From Ruminococcus flavefaciens ND2009 (GTDB lineage: Bacteria > Bacillota > Clostridia > Oscillospirales > Ruminococcaceae): a DNA stretch of 64,000 nucleotides. A program made the translations under genes and the position numbers. Numbering within the stretch: position 1 is the stretch's first letter; each line of letters begins with the position of its first letter. The stretch spans positions 1-64,000 of the forward strand of contig NZ_JHXI01000007.1 in assembly GCF_000621785.1 (NCBI RefSeq), read 5' to 3'. Positions 16,322-23,646 of this stretch are shown here, in pieces. The notes below the pieces were generated by a model. It was given only the letters and a program-made list of their open reading frames with translations. It was not told where the DNA came from and did not search any database.

Positions 16322-17524
16322 TTATCTTGCGAACCACTCTTTCATGACGGAGAGTATCTTTACCAGCTCCCACTCCTCGATGACGTAGGGAACCATGGCG
16401 TACATATATTTCAGGAAGGTCCTGCTGAAAACTCCTCTTTCACGGGCAAATCTGCGGAAGCCCTCAATGTCTGCGCCGTTGTACACCTCAATGCAGACGC
16501 AGCCCCCCATTATGCGTACCTCCTTCACCCTCGGGTCGGAGAAGCCTTCCATCTCGCGGCGTGTTATCTCCTCGATACGACGTATTTTTGCCATATAGTC
16601 TCCCTTTTCAAAGAGCTCTATGGACTTGAGAGCCGCACAGCAGGCGAGAGCGTTTCCCATGAATGTGGGACCGTGCATGAGAGCGTGAGTGGGGTCGTCG
16701 CTGTAAAAGCACTCCCACACCCTTGTATTGGCGACGGTGACAGCATGACCGATATATCCGCCCGTGAGTGCTTTTCCCAGCACCAGTATATCGGGAGTTA
16801 CAAGGTCTGCTACGAAGCGGTTTCCCGTGCGTCCGAAGCCTGTTGCCACCTCGTCGAAGATGAGCAGCACATCGTACTCGTCACAGAGCTGACGGGCTCT
16901 TTTGAGGAATGACACATCGTACATCCTCATGCCGCCTGCACCCTGCAAAAGGGGCTCAACGATGAAGCAGGTCAGCCTTTCGCCATAGTCCGCGAAAGCC
17001 TTTTCCAGAGCGGGCAGCTCCGTGGGGATATGGATAACGCCCTTTTTCTTCTCGTTGGAGCTTCCGAAGGCAAAGTGATAGTCCTCATCGTCACCCACCT
17101 CCATAGCCTTGAATGTGTCGCCGTGATAGGCGTGTTCAAGGGCGAGGACTGTGTCGCGCTTTGAACCGCGGTTGGTGTTGAACTGGAGAGCCATTTTCAG
17201 AGCCACCTCCACCGCCACGCTTCCCGAGTCAGAGAAGAAGCAGTAGTTGAGGTCCGCGGGCAGCCATTCCTCCAGCTTTGCGGAGAGCCGCTGCACAGGC
17301 TCGTGAGTGATGCCGCCCAGCATGACATGGGCGAACTTTTCCAGCTGACCGCTGACAGCTGCATTCATCTCGGGGTGGTTATAGCCGTGGATAACGCTCC
17401 ACCACGAGGAAACGGAGTCGATAAGGTCAAGACCGTCCTCGGTGTAAAGGTGGACTCCCTTGGCGTGAGAGAGTTTTATTGGCGGGTCAAGGGTCTTCAT
17501 CTGAGCGTAGGGATACCATATCAT
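16322..17524 (-). CDS. bioA: Adenosylmethionine-8-amino-7-oxononanoate transaminase
   Basis: 400 residues, class III PLP aminotransferase. It makes 7,8-diaminononanoate from KAPA using SAM as amino donor. Visible: IWYPYAQMKT start, DSVSSWWSVIHGYNHP, the Asp of LLIFDEVATGFGRTG, and the PLP lysine in LGKALTGGYIGH. The start is the ATG at 17524 after GGAGGTGTG, one base beyond the bioD stop; the longer frame to 17563 would run into bioD. It is the last gene of the bioYBDA operon. Confidence 0.93.
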   Translation of the reverse strand: MIWYPYAQMKTLDPPIKLSHAKGVHLYTEDGLDLIDSVSSWWSVIHGYNHPEMNAAVSGQLEKFAHVMLGGITHEPVQRLSAKLEEWLPADLNYCFFSDSGSVAVEVALKMALQFNTNRGSKRDTVLALEHAYHGDTFKAMEVGDDEDYHFAFGSSNEKKKGVIHIPTELPALEKAFADYGERLTCFIVEPLLQGAGGMRMYDVSFLKRARQLCDEYDVLLIFDEVATGFGRTGNRFVADLVTPDILVLGKALTGGYIGHAVTVANTRVWECFYSDDPTHALMHGPTFMGNALACCAALKSIELFEKGDYMAKIRRIEEITRREMEGFSDPRVKEVRIMGGCVCIEVYNGADIEGFRRFARERGVFSRTFLKYMYAMVPYVIEEWELVKILSVMKEWFAR

Positions 17525-17525
17525 G

Positions 17526-18212
17526 TCACACACCTCCGTAAAGCTTTGTAAGCTCGTCTGCACTTATATCAAGGTCGGCAGCTCCCCGCTCCACGCAGGC
17601 TATAACGGGAACACCCGTGAGCTGCTGACACATACTGCGGTTGTCCTCCTCCATGACACCGCCCTGCCAGTTGTTGAAGATGATGCCCTTTACGGCAATG
17701 CCGCGGCTTTTCATGTATTCGCAGGTGAGGACAACGCTGTTGATGGTACCCAGACCTGCGTCCGCAACTATTATGCAGTCCAGTCCCAGAGCCTTGATGA
17801 TGTCCTCGAGGAGTATCTTCTGCCCGTCCCAGCATATGGGACAGATAATGCCGCCGCTGCCCTCCATGGTAACGAAGTCGTATCGGCTGCAAAGGTCGGC
17901 AAAACGGCTCTTTATGACGTCAGGCTCCACTGGGGAGCCCTCTATCCTTGCGGCAAGATGAGGTGATACCGCGTTTTCGTAGACGTAGGGACACATCTCC
18001 TCCAGTGGCTGGTCAATGCCCGAGACTGTCTTTACATGGAGGGGGTCTCCGGGAATGAGAGCACCGTCCGCTCCCCTTTCGTTTCCGCTGACAGCCGCCT
18101 TGAAGTAAGCTGCCGACATCCCTGCTTCACGGAGCTTTTTCAGTATAAGTCCCGTAATATAGGTCTTTCCCATGTCCGTACCCGTACCTGTCACAAAAAT
18201 CCCTCTGCTCAT
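17526..18212 (-). CDS. bioD: ATP-dependent dethiobiotin synthetase
   Basis: 228 residues. It closes the ureido ring of dethiobiotin from diaminononanoate, CO2 and ATP. The N-terminal P-loop is FVTGTGTDMGKTYITG; the TMEGSGGIICPI segment and the DAGLGTINS motif are typical. Its ATG overlaps the bioB stop by four bases. Confidence 0.93.
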   Translation of the reverse strand: MSRGIFVTGTGTDMGKTYITGLILKKLREAGMSAAYFKAAVSGNERGADGALIPGDPLHVKTVSGIDQPLEEMCPYVYENAVSPHLAARIEGSPVEPDVIKSRFADLCSRYDFVTMEGSGGIICPICWDGQKILLEDIIKALGLDCIIVADAGLGTINSVVLTCEYMKSRGIAVKGIIFNNWQGGVMEEDNRSMCQQLTGVPVIACVERGAADLDISADELTKLYGGV

Positions 18213-19180
18213 TTCTGTCTCCTTCCGATGTCAAAGCCCATGCCTCTGAACATGGCGGTATCGTCTGCGATGCCGTTGCCCGAGGTGGTGAGCATATCGC
18301 CTGTGATAGTTGAATTTGCTCCCGAGAGAAAGGCTTTCCTGCCGCAGCCCTCCATGAGGTTCCTGCCTGCCGCCAGCCTTATATCAGCTGTGGGGAGAAT
18401 GTACCTGAATATCGCCACAGTCCTGAGAATGTCCTCCTCGGAGATGGGTGTCAGCTCCTCAAGAGGAGTGCCCTTGATGGGGATAAGGGAGTTTATTGGC
18501 ACCGAATCCACGCCGAGCTCCGCAAGAGTCAGCGCCATATCCACTCTGTCCTCCCATGTTTCGCCCATGCCGATTATACCTCCCGAACAGACCTGGAGCC
18601 CTGCCGCCTGAGCACGTTTTATGCAGGCTGTCTTCTCGTCAAAGCTGTGAGTGGTGCAGATGTTGGGGAAGTTGCGGCGTGAGGTCTCGATATTGCAGTG
18701 ATAGCGCTTAACGCCAGCCGCCTTCAGTCTGCGGAACTGCTCATCGGTCAGCAGTCCGTGGGAGCCGCAGAGCTCAATGTCAACGCTTTCGTTCATGCGG
18801 CTGTAGGCTGAGACCGCCCTGTCGAAGTCCGCTCCGCTGAGAGTTCTGCCTGCGGTGACTATGGAGAAGCGGTGGACGCCCTTTTCGGCGTTGTGTCTGC
18901 ACTCGTCCACGATAGCCTCCTCATCGAGAAAACCATACTCGTCCACGCCCGTGCAGTTATGGGCGGACTGTGCGCAGAATTTACAGTTTTCCGAACACCT
19001 GCCGCTCCTGCCGTTGATGATGCTGCAAAGGTCGATATGATCGCCGCAGAGTGCCTTCCTTATGCGGTCTGCTCCCTCAAGAAGTCCGTCAAGGTCTGCG
19101 GTGATGAAGGCGGAGGTATCGTCCTCCCTGCCGAGACGTCTGCCGCCGATTATCTCGTCTGCAAGTTTAAGAAAGTCCAT
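18209..19180 (-). CDS. bioB: Biotin synthase (radical SAM)
   Basis: 323 residues. It inserts sulfur into dethiobiotin. The radical-SAM cluster motif CSENCKFCAQS is present (about residues 61-71), as are YHCNIETS, CSGGIIGMGE and the arginine-containing AAGRNLMEG. The ATG at 19180 follows AAGGAGCG, which overlaps the end of bioY, so translation is likely coupled. Confidence 0.94.
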   Translation of the reverse strand: MDFLKLADEIIGGRRLGREDDTSAFITADLDGLLEGADRIRKALCGDHIDLCSIINGRSGRCSENCKFCAQSAHNCTGVDEYGFLDEEAIVDECRHNAEKGVHRFSIVTAGRTLSGADFDRAVSAYSRMNESVDIELCGSHGLLTDEQFRRLKAAGVKRYHCNIETSRRNFPNICTTHSFDEKTACIKRAQAAGLQVCSGGIIGMGETWEDRVDMALTLAELGVDSVPINSLIPIKGTPLEELTPISEEDILRTVAIFRYILPTADIRLAAGRNLMEGCGRKAFLSGANSTITGDMLTTSGNGIADDTAMFRGMGFDIGRRQK

Positions 19181-19182
19181 GT

Positions 19183-19734
19183 TTACACGCTCCTTACGCT
19201 TTGTTTATTGATGACGGGGAGAAGCTTCTTACCCAGTACGGAAGCCAGTATGCACAGGCATATATCCCCGGGGACTGCCAGAACGAAGCAGTAAAGGAAA
19301 AGTGGGGCAATGCCAATGGGTTCTCCCAGCCAGAAGCGGCTTATGAGCCAGTAATACAGCATTCCAAGGGCGTAGACCACCGCAAGTCCCAGAAAGCAGC
19401 CTGTCAGCAGTCGCTTCATGGTGGGAGCACCCTTGTGTGCAATGGCACCTGTTATGAAGGCGCCCACTATAAAGCCGATGAGATAGCCGAAGGTAGGCTG
19501 AAAAACGTAGCTGATACCGCCGCCCCCTGTGAACACGGGAAGTCCCGCAAGTCCCAGAAGGACGTAGATGAGCACGGAAACCGCACCCTTTCTCGCGCCG
19601 AGGAGCAGTCCTGCCATGGTGGTGAAAAGAAGCTGGAGCGTAAAGGGACAGACGGGTACGGGTATGCGGATGAACGCGCCCACGGCGGTAAGCGCCGTGA
19701 ACATGGAAATGAGTATAAGGTCTCTGGTTTTCAT
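19183..19734 (-). CDS. bioY: Biotin transporter S component
   Basis: 183 residues, five to six transmembrane helices, with the family signatures IPVPVCPFTLQLLFTTMAGL and FTGGGGISYVFQPTFGYLIGF. BioY imports biotin, alone or with an energy-coupling module. It is the first gene of the operon and lies directly behind the BirA operator, so import and synthesis are repressed together. Confidence 0.92.
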   Translation of the reverse strand: MKTRDLILISMFTALTAVGAFIRIPVPVCPFTLQLLFTTMAGLLLGARKGAVSVLIYVLLGLAGLPVFTGGGGISYVFQPTFGYLIGFIVGAFITGAIAHKGAPTMKRLLTGCFLGLAVVYALGMLYYWLISRFWLGEPIGIAPLFLYCFVLAVPGDICLCILASVLGKKLLPVINKQSVRSV

Positions 19735-19765
19735 AATGCACCTCTGTATTTTTTATGTCAAGGCT

Positions 19766-19794
19766 ATTATATCACTCCCCATCGTTTTTGTCAA
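19766..19794 (-). promoter_or_regulatory. SigmaA promoter of the biotin operon
   Basis: On the minus strand TTGACA (19789-19794), a 17-base spacer, TATAAT (19766-19771). The -35 box is part of the BirA operator's proximal half-site, so bound repressor would block polymerase. Confidence 0.85.
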
Positions 19795-19819
19795 CCTGTT
19801 TTGTGTTGTCGGTTGACAA
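19788..19819. promoter_or_regulatory. BirA (biotin repressor) operator
   Basis: TTGTCAACC (19788-19796), 14 bases, GGTTGACAA (19811-19819). This matches the established BirA box TTGTNAACC-N14-16-GGTTNACAA in both arms and spacing. It predicts repression of bioYBDA by a DNA-binding BirA encoded elsewhere. Confidence 0.88.
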
Positions 19820-19855
19820 ATAAGACGATATAAGTTTTATCTATAACAAACGGGC

Positions 19856-19884
19856 TTGCAAAAAATGTTTTTATATGTTATACT
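19856..19884 (+). promoter_or_regulatory. SigmaA promoter of the Rrf2 gene
   Basis: TTGCAA (19856-19861), 17 bases, TATACT (19879-19884), about 45 bases before the ATG at 19930. Confidence 0.75.
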
Positions 19885-19929
19885 TAGTATATCAATAGGA
19901 TTTATATGAGATAAGAGGAGATGATATGT

Positions 19930-20379
19930 ATGAAAATATCCACCAAGGTCGAATGCGGCATAATCGCTCTCGTTGATATTGCCGTGAACTCCGCAAAGGG
20001 AGACATCGTCAAGGTCGCAGCCATTTCCGAGAGAAACAATATCTCGGCGAAGTACCTGGAGCAGATACTCCCACACCTAAGACAGAGCCATATTATCAAC
20101 AGCGTCAAGGGCGCAAGCGGCGGATATGTTCTCGCTCGTCCCTCAGCCGAAATAACTCTGAAGGAGATAGTGGACGCTCTCGACAACACCATTCTCTCAC
20201 ACAGCATATTCAGTGAAAAACTGGACTCCGCCGCAAATACGGCAATATCACAGTGCCTGTGGGAGCCTGTCACCCACTATATGCAGGACTTCTCCGCAAA
20301 GCTCACCCTGAGGGAGATAACGGACAGGTTCAGCGAGATACAGAATTCGGAGTCAGAAGCTCCCATGTACTATATCTGA
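19930..20379 (+). CDS. Rrf2-family transcriptional regulator
   Basis: 149 residues. A winged helix spans about 1-80 (MKISTKVECGIIALVDIAV, ISAKYLEQILPHLRQSHIIN, GASGGYVLARP), with the family's LKEIVDALD helix. The three-cysteine cluster of iron-sulfur IscR-type members is missing; only one Cys (SQCLWE) lies in that region, so it may be a cysteine-metabolism or redox-type member. The ATG at 19930 is used because AAGAGGAG directly abuts the upstream ATG at 19921. It is divergent from bioY, but no functional link is shown. Confidence 0.85.
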   Translation: MKISTKVECGIIALVDIAVNSAKGDIVKVAAISERNNISAKYLEQILPHLRQSHIINSVKGASGGYVLARPSAEITLKEIVDALDNTILSHSIFSEKLDSAANTAISQCLWEPVTHYMQDFSAKLTLREITDRFSEIQNSESEAPMYYI

Positions 20380-20425
20380 GCCAAGGATCTCCGCAGAAAC
20401 AAGACAGATACCCATGCAAAAGATC

Positions 20426-20462
20426 TGCCCCCGAGCATTACGAAGTGCTCAGGGGCATTTTT
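20426..20462 (+). terminator. Terminator after the Rrf2 gene
   Basis: TGCCCCCGAGCA (20426-20437) pairs with TGCTCAGGGGCA (20446-20457), followed by TTTTTG. Confidence 0.8.
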
Positions 20463-20473
20463 GTTGCTGTGAT

Positions 20474-20619
20474 AAATCATAATTTTGCAGAGCAAAATTA
20501 TGATTTGAGTAAGTAGTAAGTAGAAAGTAGTGAGTAGAAGCCGATACACTGAATAATACTACTCTCTACTTACTACTCTCTACTCACTCAAAATTTAACA
20601 CCTGCGGTGTTAAATTTTG
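20474..20619. repeat. Three-stem palindromic intergenic element
   Basis: A perfect 15-base stem (20474-20488 with 20492-20506) and a perfect 14-base stem (20589-20602 with 20606-20619) bracket a longer imperfect stem. That outer stem is built from repeated AGTAAGTAG/AGTGAGTAG units (20507-20538 against about 20562-20588). The layout resembles the element at 39005-39153. It lies between two convergent genes. Confidence 0.65.
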
Positions 20620-20630
20620 ATTTAATGCGG

Positions 20631-20900
20631 TCATATTATCTCAAAGCTGTAGCCGCCCTGAACGGGGATATTCCGGGAGTCTATACTCTCCACGCTGCCC
20701 CAGCTGTGGTCCTCAAGAGCCTGCACAAGAGCCTCTATGTCCTGCTCCTGTCCCTCAGCCTCCATCTCAACGGAGCCGTCGTCCAGATTTCTTACCCAGC
20801 CCGTAACGCCGAAGCGCCGCGCCGTATGGGCTGCCTTCCAGCGGAAGCCCACTCCCTGTACATAGCCGTGAAAGATCATATGCCTGCGTATTTCTGCCAT
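20631..20900 (-). CDS. acyP: Acylphosphatase
   Basis: 89 residues, full length for the family. It hydrolyses acyl phosphates in the cytoplasm. Visible: HGYVQGVGFRW, with the phosphate-binding loop and catalytic Arg, and the catalytic Asn region GWVRNLDDGSVEMEAEG. It stands downstream of the dockerin carboxypeptidase gene on the same strand with a 95-base gap. Confidence 0.9.
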   Translation of the reverse strand: MAEIRRHMIFHGYVQGVGFRWKAAHTARRFGVTGWVRNLDDGSVEMEAEGQEQDIEALVQALEDHSWGSVESIDSRNIPVQGGYSFEII

Positions 20901-20994
20901 TGCTCTGCCCCTCTCTCTGCGGAATTATCGTCAGTAACTATCATACTCCTTTCCGCAGCCATTGTCAAGAAAGAGCATTTCCGCTTCCGCAGGC

Positions 20995-22062
20995 TCATAC
21001 AACTGCCGAGTATATCTTATTTGTCAGGAGGTATCTGTCTTCATTGCTGCCGCAGCCTGTGACCGCGGAGATATAGGTGGTGCCATTGCGTCTGAACACT
21101 GCGATAAGGCAGTTACCTGCGGCGGCGGTGGTGCCTGTTTTCATGCCCGCGGCATCTGCGTTGTAATATGGGCTGCTCTTGTCGAGTAGGGCGTTGGAAT
21201 TGTTCCAGGTGATGTTCTCCCCCGAGGCGAAAACCACATATCTGCGGCTTGTGCCTGTTATCTCCCGTATCTCCTTCACCGACCACGCCCGCTGTGCAAG
21301 TATGAGCAGGTCCGAGACCGTGGTGTACTGCTGTTCATCGTCCCAGCCCTCGGGATTAACGAAGTGGCTCTGAGTCATGCCAATATCCGCAGCATAGCTG
21401 TTCATCAGCTCCGCGAAATACTGCACAGCCTGTATATCCGTCATGCTGACATCGGGACGGGCTGCCCTTGCGGCGGCGACTGCCACGGTGTAGGCGGCGT
21501 CATTGCCCGAAGCCATCAGCATACCCTTCAAAAGGTCATAGAGCCTGAGCCTGTGTCCCCTCTGTATAAGGCAGAGACTGGAGCCGCTTTTCACAAGGCT
21601 CTGTTCGCTGCCCACGGTGATGACCGTTTCGGGGCTGAGATATTTCAGCGCCACCTGTGCGGTGAGCAGCTTCGTAAGGCTGGCAGGAGCCGTCCTCTCG
21701 TTTATATTGTCCCCGTAGAGCAGCTCTCCGCTGTCTGCGCATACAAGAGCCGCAGCCCTGCATACCGGGGCTGATATGATAGAAGGCTCAGCCGCGGAGA
21801 TGAGCTCCCTCCTCATAGCCACAAGGTCAAAAACATCAGTGACATTGTCCCTGCACAGGTCAGCTGCCTTTGGTGAAACAAGTCCGCTTTCGGGGTCACC
21901 CGTGAGCCATTTTTTCAGAGCCGCAAGGTCGGCGGTATCAAAGGCTCCGTCACCGTTTGCGTCTCCGCGTATAAAGAAGCCCTCCGCCCTTGCGGACAGA
22001 GGGCTCATAGCTGACAGGCACATCGTAAAAGCGATGATCGCTGCTATGTATCTTCTCATCAT
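20995..22062 (-). CDS. D,D-carboxypeptidase (PBP5-type) with N-terminal dockerin
   Basis: 355 residues. A signal peptide (about 1-27) is followed at once by a dockerin (about 32-90: GDANGDGAFDTADLAALKKW and the second repeat NVTDVFDLVAMRREL). A penicillin-binding peptidase S11 domain then runs about 100-345. All three active-site motifs are intact: SxxK in PASLTKLLTA, SxN-type SGNDAAYTV and KTG in GMKTGTTAAA. It would trim peptidoglycan stem peptides while attached to a scaffoldin. The C-terminal membrane anchor of ordinary DacA enzymes is absent; the dockerin may replace it. It overlaps the putative anti-sigma gene by four bases, so it is part of the sigma-3 operon. Confidence 0.88.
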   Translation of the reverse strand: MMRRYIAAIIAFTMCLSAMSPLSARAEGFFIRGDANGDGAFDTADLAALKKWLTGDPESGLVSPKAADLCRDNVTDVFDLVAMRRELISAAEPSIISAPVCRAAALVCADSGELLYGDNINERTAPASLTKLLTAQVALKYLSPETVITVGSEQSLVKSGSSLCLIQRGHRLRLYDLLKGMLMASGNDAAYTVAVAAARAARPDVSMTDIQAVQYFAELMNSYAADIGMTQSHFVNPEGWDDEQQYTTVSDLLILAQRAWSVKEIREITGTSRRYVVFASGENITWNNSNALLDKSSPYYNADAAGMKTGTTAAAGNCLIAVFRRNGTTYISAVTGCGSNEDRYLLTNKIYSAVV

Positions 22063-22952
22063 TCTGCTATTCCTATAAAGTACTGTCTGATCTCATCGGG
22101 CATGGTAGCTTCTTCAATTCCGTTTCTCCAGATCCATCCATCGGAGAAATTCAGCTGATAGGTATTGCCGTCGCTGCCGTTTAAGATGCCCTCGGGGATA
22201 CCGTCGCAGGTATAAGGGCGGTAGCTCAGACCACTCAGCGTATTGAATAGCCATGCTCCGTCCTCGGGATACCATGTCAGCATGGGAATATCATCGTCAG
22301 GGTCACGCAGTTCGGGACGATAAGGATTTTCGTTGAGCTTTGTGGTCTTCTCGCCCGGATAATGTATTGCTGCGGTGGTGACCGTTGTAGGCTTGGGAAG
22401 GGTCTGTGCGTTGGCAGGCGAGGTCTTCTGCTGCTGAACTGCCTTGGCGGTAGTTACGGCAGGCACCTCATCTTCTCTGCTGTCGCTATCCTCCTCACGG
22501 GGAGACTCTGTTTTTTCCTCAGCCCTGACTGTAAGGCGGCGTTCTTCTTTCTCTGCCTCCGTGGGGACTTTATTTTCACTTTCTTTTGTTTCAGCTTCGG
22601 TGACAGCAGCCGCTGTGGGCGGCTCTGTAGTCTCTTTGCTGCCCTTTGCCTGCACGGCTGTGGCGTCCACGGCTTCGGTGGTGGTAGTTGTTGTCACCTC
22701 CTCAAGGAGAGGGGGACGGTTCTTCAGCATAAGTGCTCCTCCTGTTCCCACGCCTGCAATGAGCAGGACTGCGGAAGCTATGGCGGCTATCTTATGCCAT
22801 GTTATCCTGCGGTAGGTCTCAACTCCCGAAACGGTCACATTGCTCTCAGTGACTACATGAGCCTTCTCAGATACGATGTTTTCCTCAGCCGCTTCCCTGA
22901 CAAGGTCGTCATCGACATTGTTCATGGCTTCAAATATATTCATTTTATCCAT
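22059..22952 (-). CDS. Single-pass membrane protein, putative anti-sigma factor 3
   Basis: 297 residues: a cytoplasmic N-terminus (MDKMNIFEAMNNVDDDLVREAA), a transmembrane helix (about 55-75), and a long Thr/Glu/Ser-rich linker (about 80-205). The C-terminal extracellular domain of ~85 residues is rich in Trp, Tyr and Asp (TWYPEDGAWLFNTLSG, NFSDGWIWRNGIEE). The N-terminal motif (F-EA--...DD-(L)---A) resembles that of the protein at 32341. The start overlaps the sigma stop by 8 bases and the end overlaps the dockerin carboxypeptidase by 4, so all three are co-translated. The anti-sigma role is inferred from context. Confidence 0.65.
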   Translation of the reverse strand: MDKMNIFEAMNNVDDDLVREAAEENIVSEKAHVVTESNVTVSGVETYRRITWHKIAAIASAVLLIAGVGTGGALMLKNRPPLLEEVTTTTTTEAVDATAVQAKGSKETTEPPTAAAVTEAETKESENKVPTEAEKEERRLTVRAEEKTESPREEDSDSREDEVPAVTTAKAVQQQKTSPANAQTLPKPTTVTTAAIHYPGEKTTKLNENPYRPELRDPDDDIPMLTWYPEDGAWLFNTLSGLSYRPYTCDGIPEGILNGSDGNTYQLNFSDGWIWRNGIEEATMPDEIRQYFIGIAE

Positions 22953-23499
22953 AATCGTAACCTTCCTTCTGTAAAAACGCTTTTAGCTTCTTTCTTGTCC
23001 GATAAAGGTCGGTAGCCACGGTCTTTTCGTTCATGCCGAACAGCTCTGCTATCCTGCCGAGGCTGTCCCCGTACCAGTAGCGCCTGACGAAGATCTTCCG
23101 CCGCCTTTCGTCCTGAGTTCTCAGGAAGCGGCTTATGAGCTCCGAAAGTCTCTCCGCGGAGATATTCTCCTCAGCGCGGTCGGGCACGCACTCCGCAAGC
23201 TCGTCAAGGGACACCGTGAACTTAGGGTCACGCTTCCCTGCGGAGTTATATTTCAGCCTGTCGATAGCCTTGTTTTTAACTATGCGGCAGAGATATGTTC
23301 TCAGGTCGTCGGGACTGTCGGGCGGAATGTTCTGCCAGACGTCGAAAAGCGCCGTGTTCACGCACTCCTCCGCGTCCTCGCGCTGAGAGAGTATATTCCC
23401 TGCGATATAGAAACAGAGCCGCCCGTACTTCTGACGGAGCTCCGTTATGGCTTTCTCGTCTCTTTTACGGAAAAGTTCAATGATAGACGCGTCGTCCAT
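22945..23499 (-). CDS. RNA polymerase ECF-type sigma factor 3
   Basis: 184 residues. It opens MDDASIIELFRKRDEKAITE. Region 2 includes EECVNTALFDVWQNIPP and LCRIVKNKAIDRLKY. Region 4 contains YWYGDSLGRIAELFGMNEKTVATDLYRTRKKLKAFL. It belongs to the same subfamily as the sigma at 33012 rather than those at 4552 and 8513. The ATG at 23499 follows AAAGGGGGC. Confidence 0.88.
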   Translation of the reverse strand: MDDASIIELFRKRDEKAITELRQKYGRLCFYIAGNILSQREDAEECVNTALFDVWQNIPPDSPDDLRTYLCRIVKNKAIDRLKYNSAGKRDPKFTVSLDELAECVPDRAEENISAERLSELISRFLRTQDERRRKIFVRRYWYGDSLGRIAELFGMNEKTVATDLYRTRKKLKAFLQKEGYDYG

Positions 23500-23601
23500 G
23501 GTATGCGCCCCCTTTCATGAGGCATGAGGTCCTCTTACCCATATAGTCGATTTACACATAAGGATATTTCATACCTGCGGAAATTTTTTCGGGTACAGAA
23601 A

Positions 23602-23633
23602 AGCCCCTGAGGGATTTCCGCTCCTCAGGGGTC
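23602..23633 (-). terminator. Terminator after the CotH-dockerin gene
   Basis: CCCCTGAGG and CCTCAGGGG arms around a ~10-base loop. On the minus strand CTTTTCTG follows. It separates the CotH-dockerin gene from the sigma-3 operon. Confidence 0.7.
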
Positions 23634-23646
23634 TGTATCGATAATG

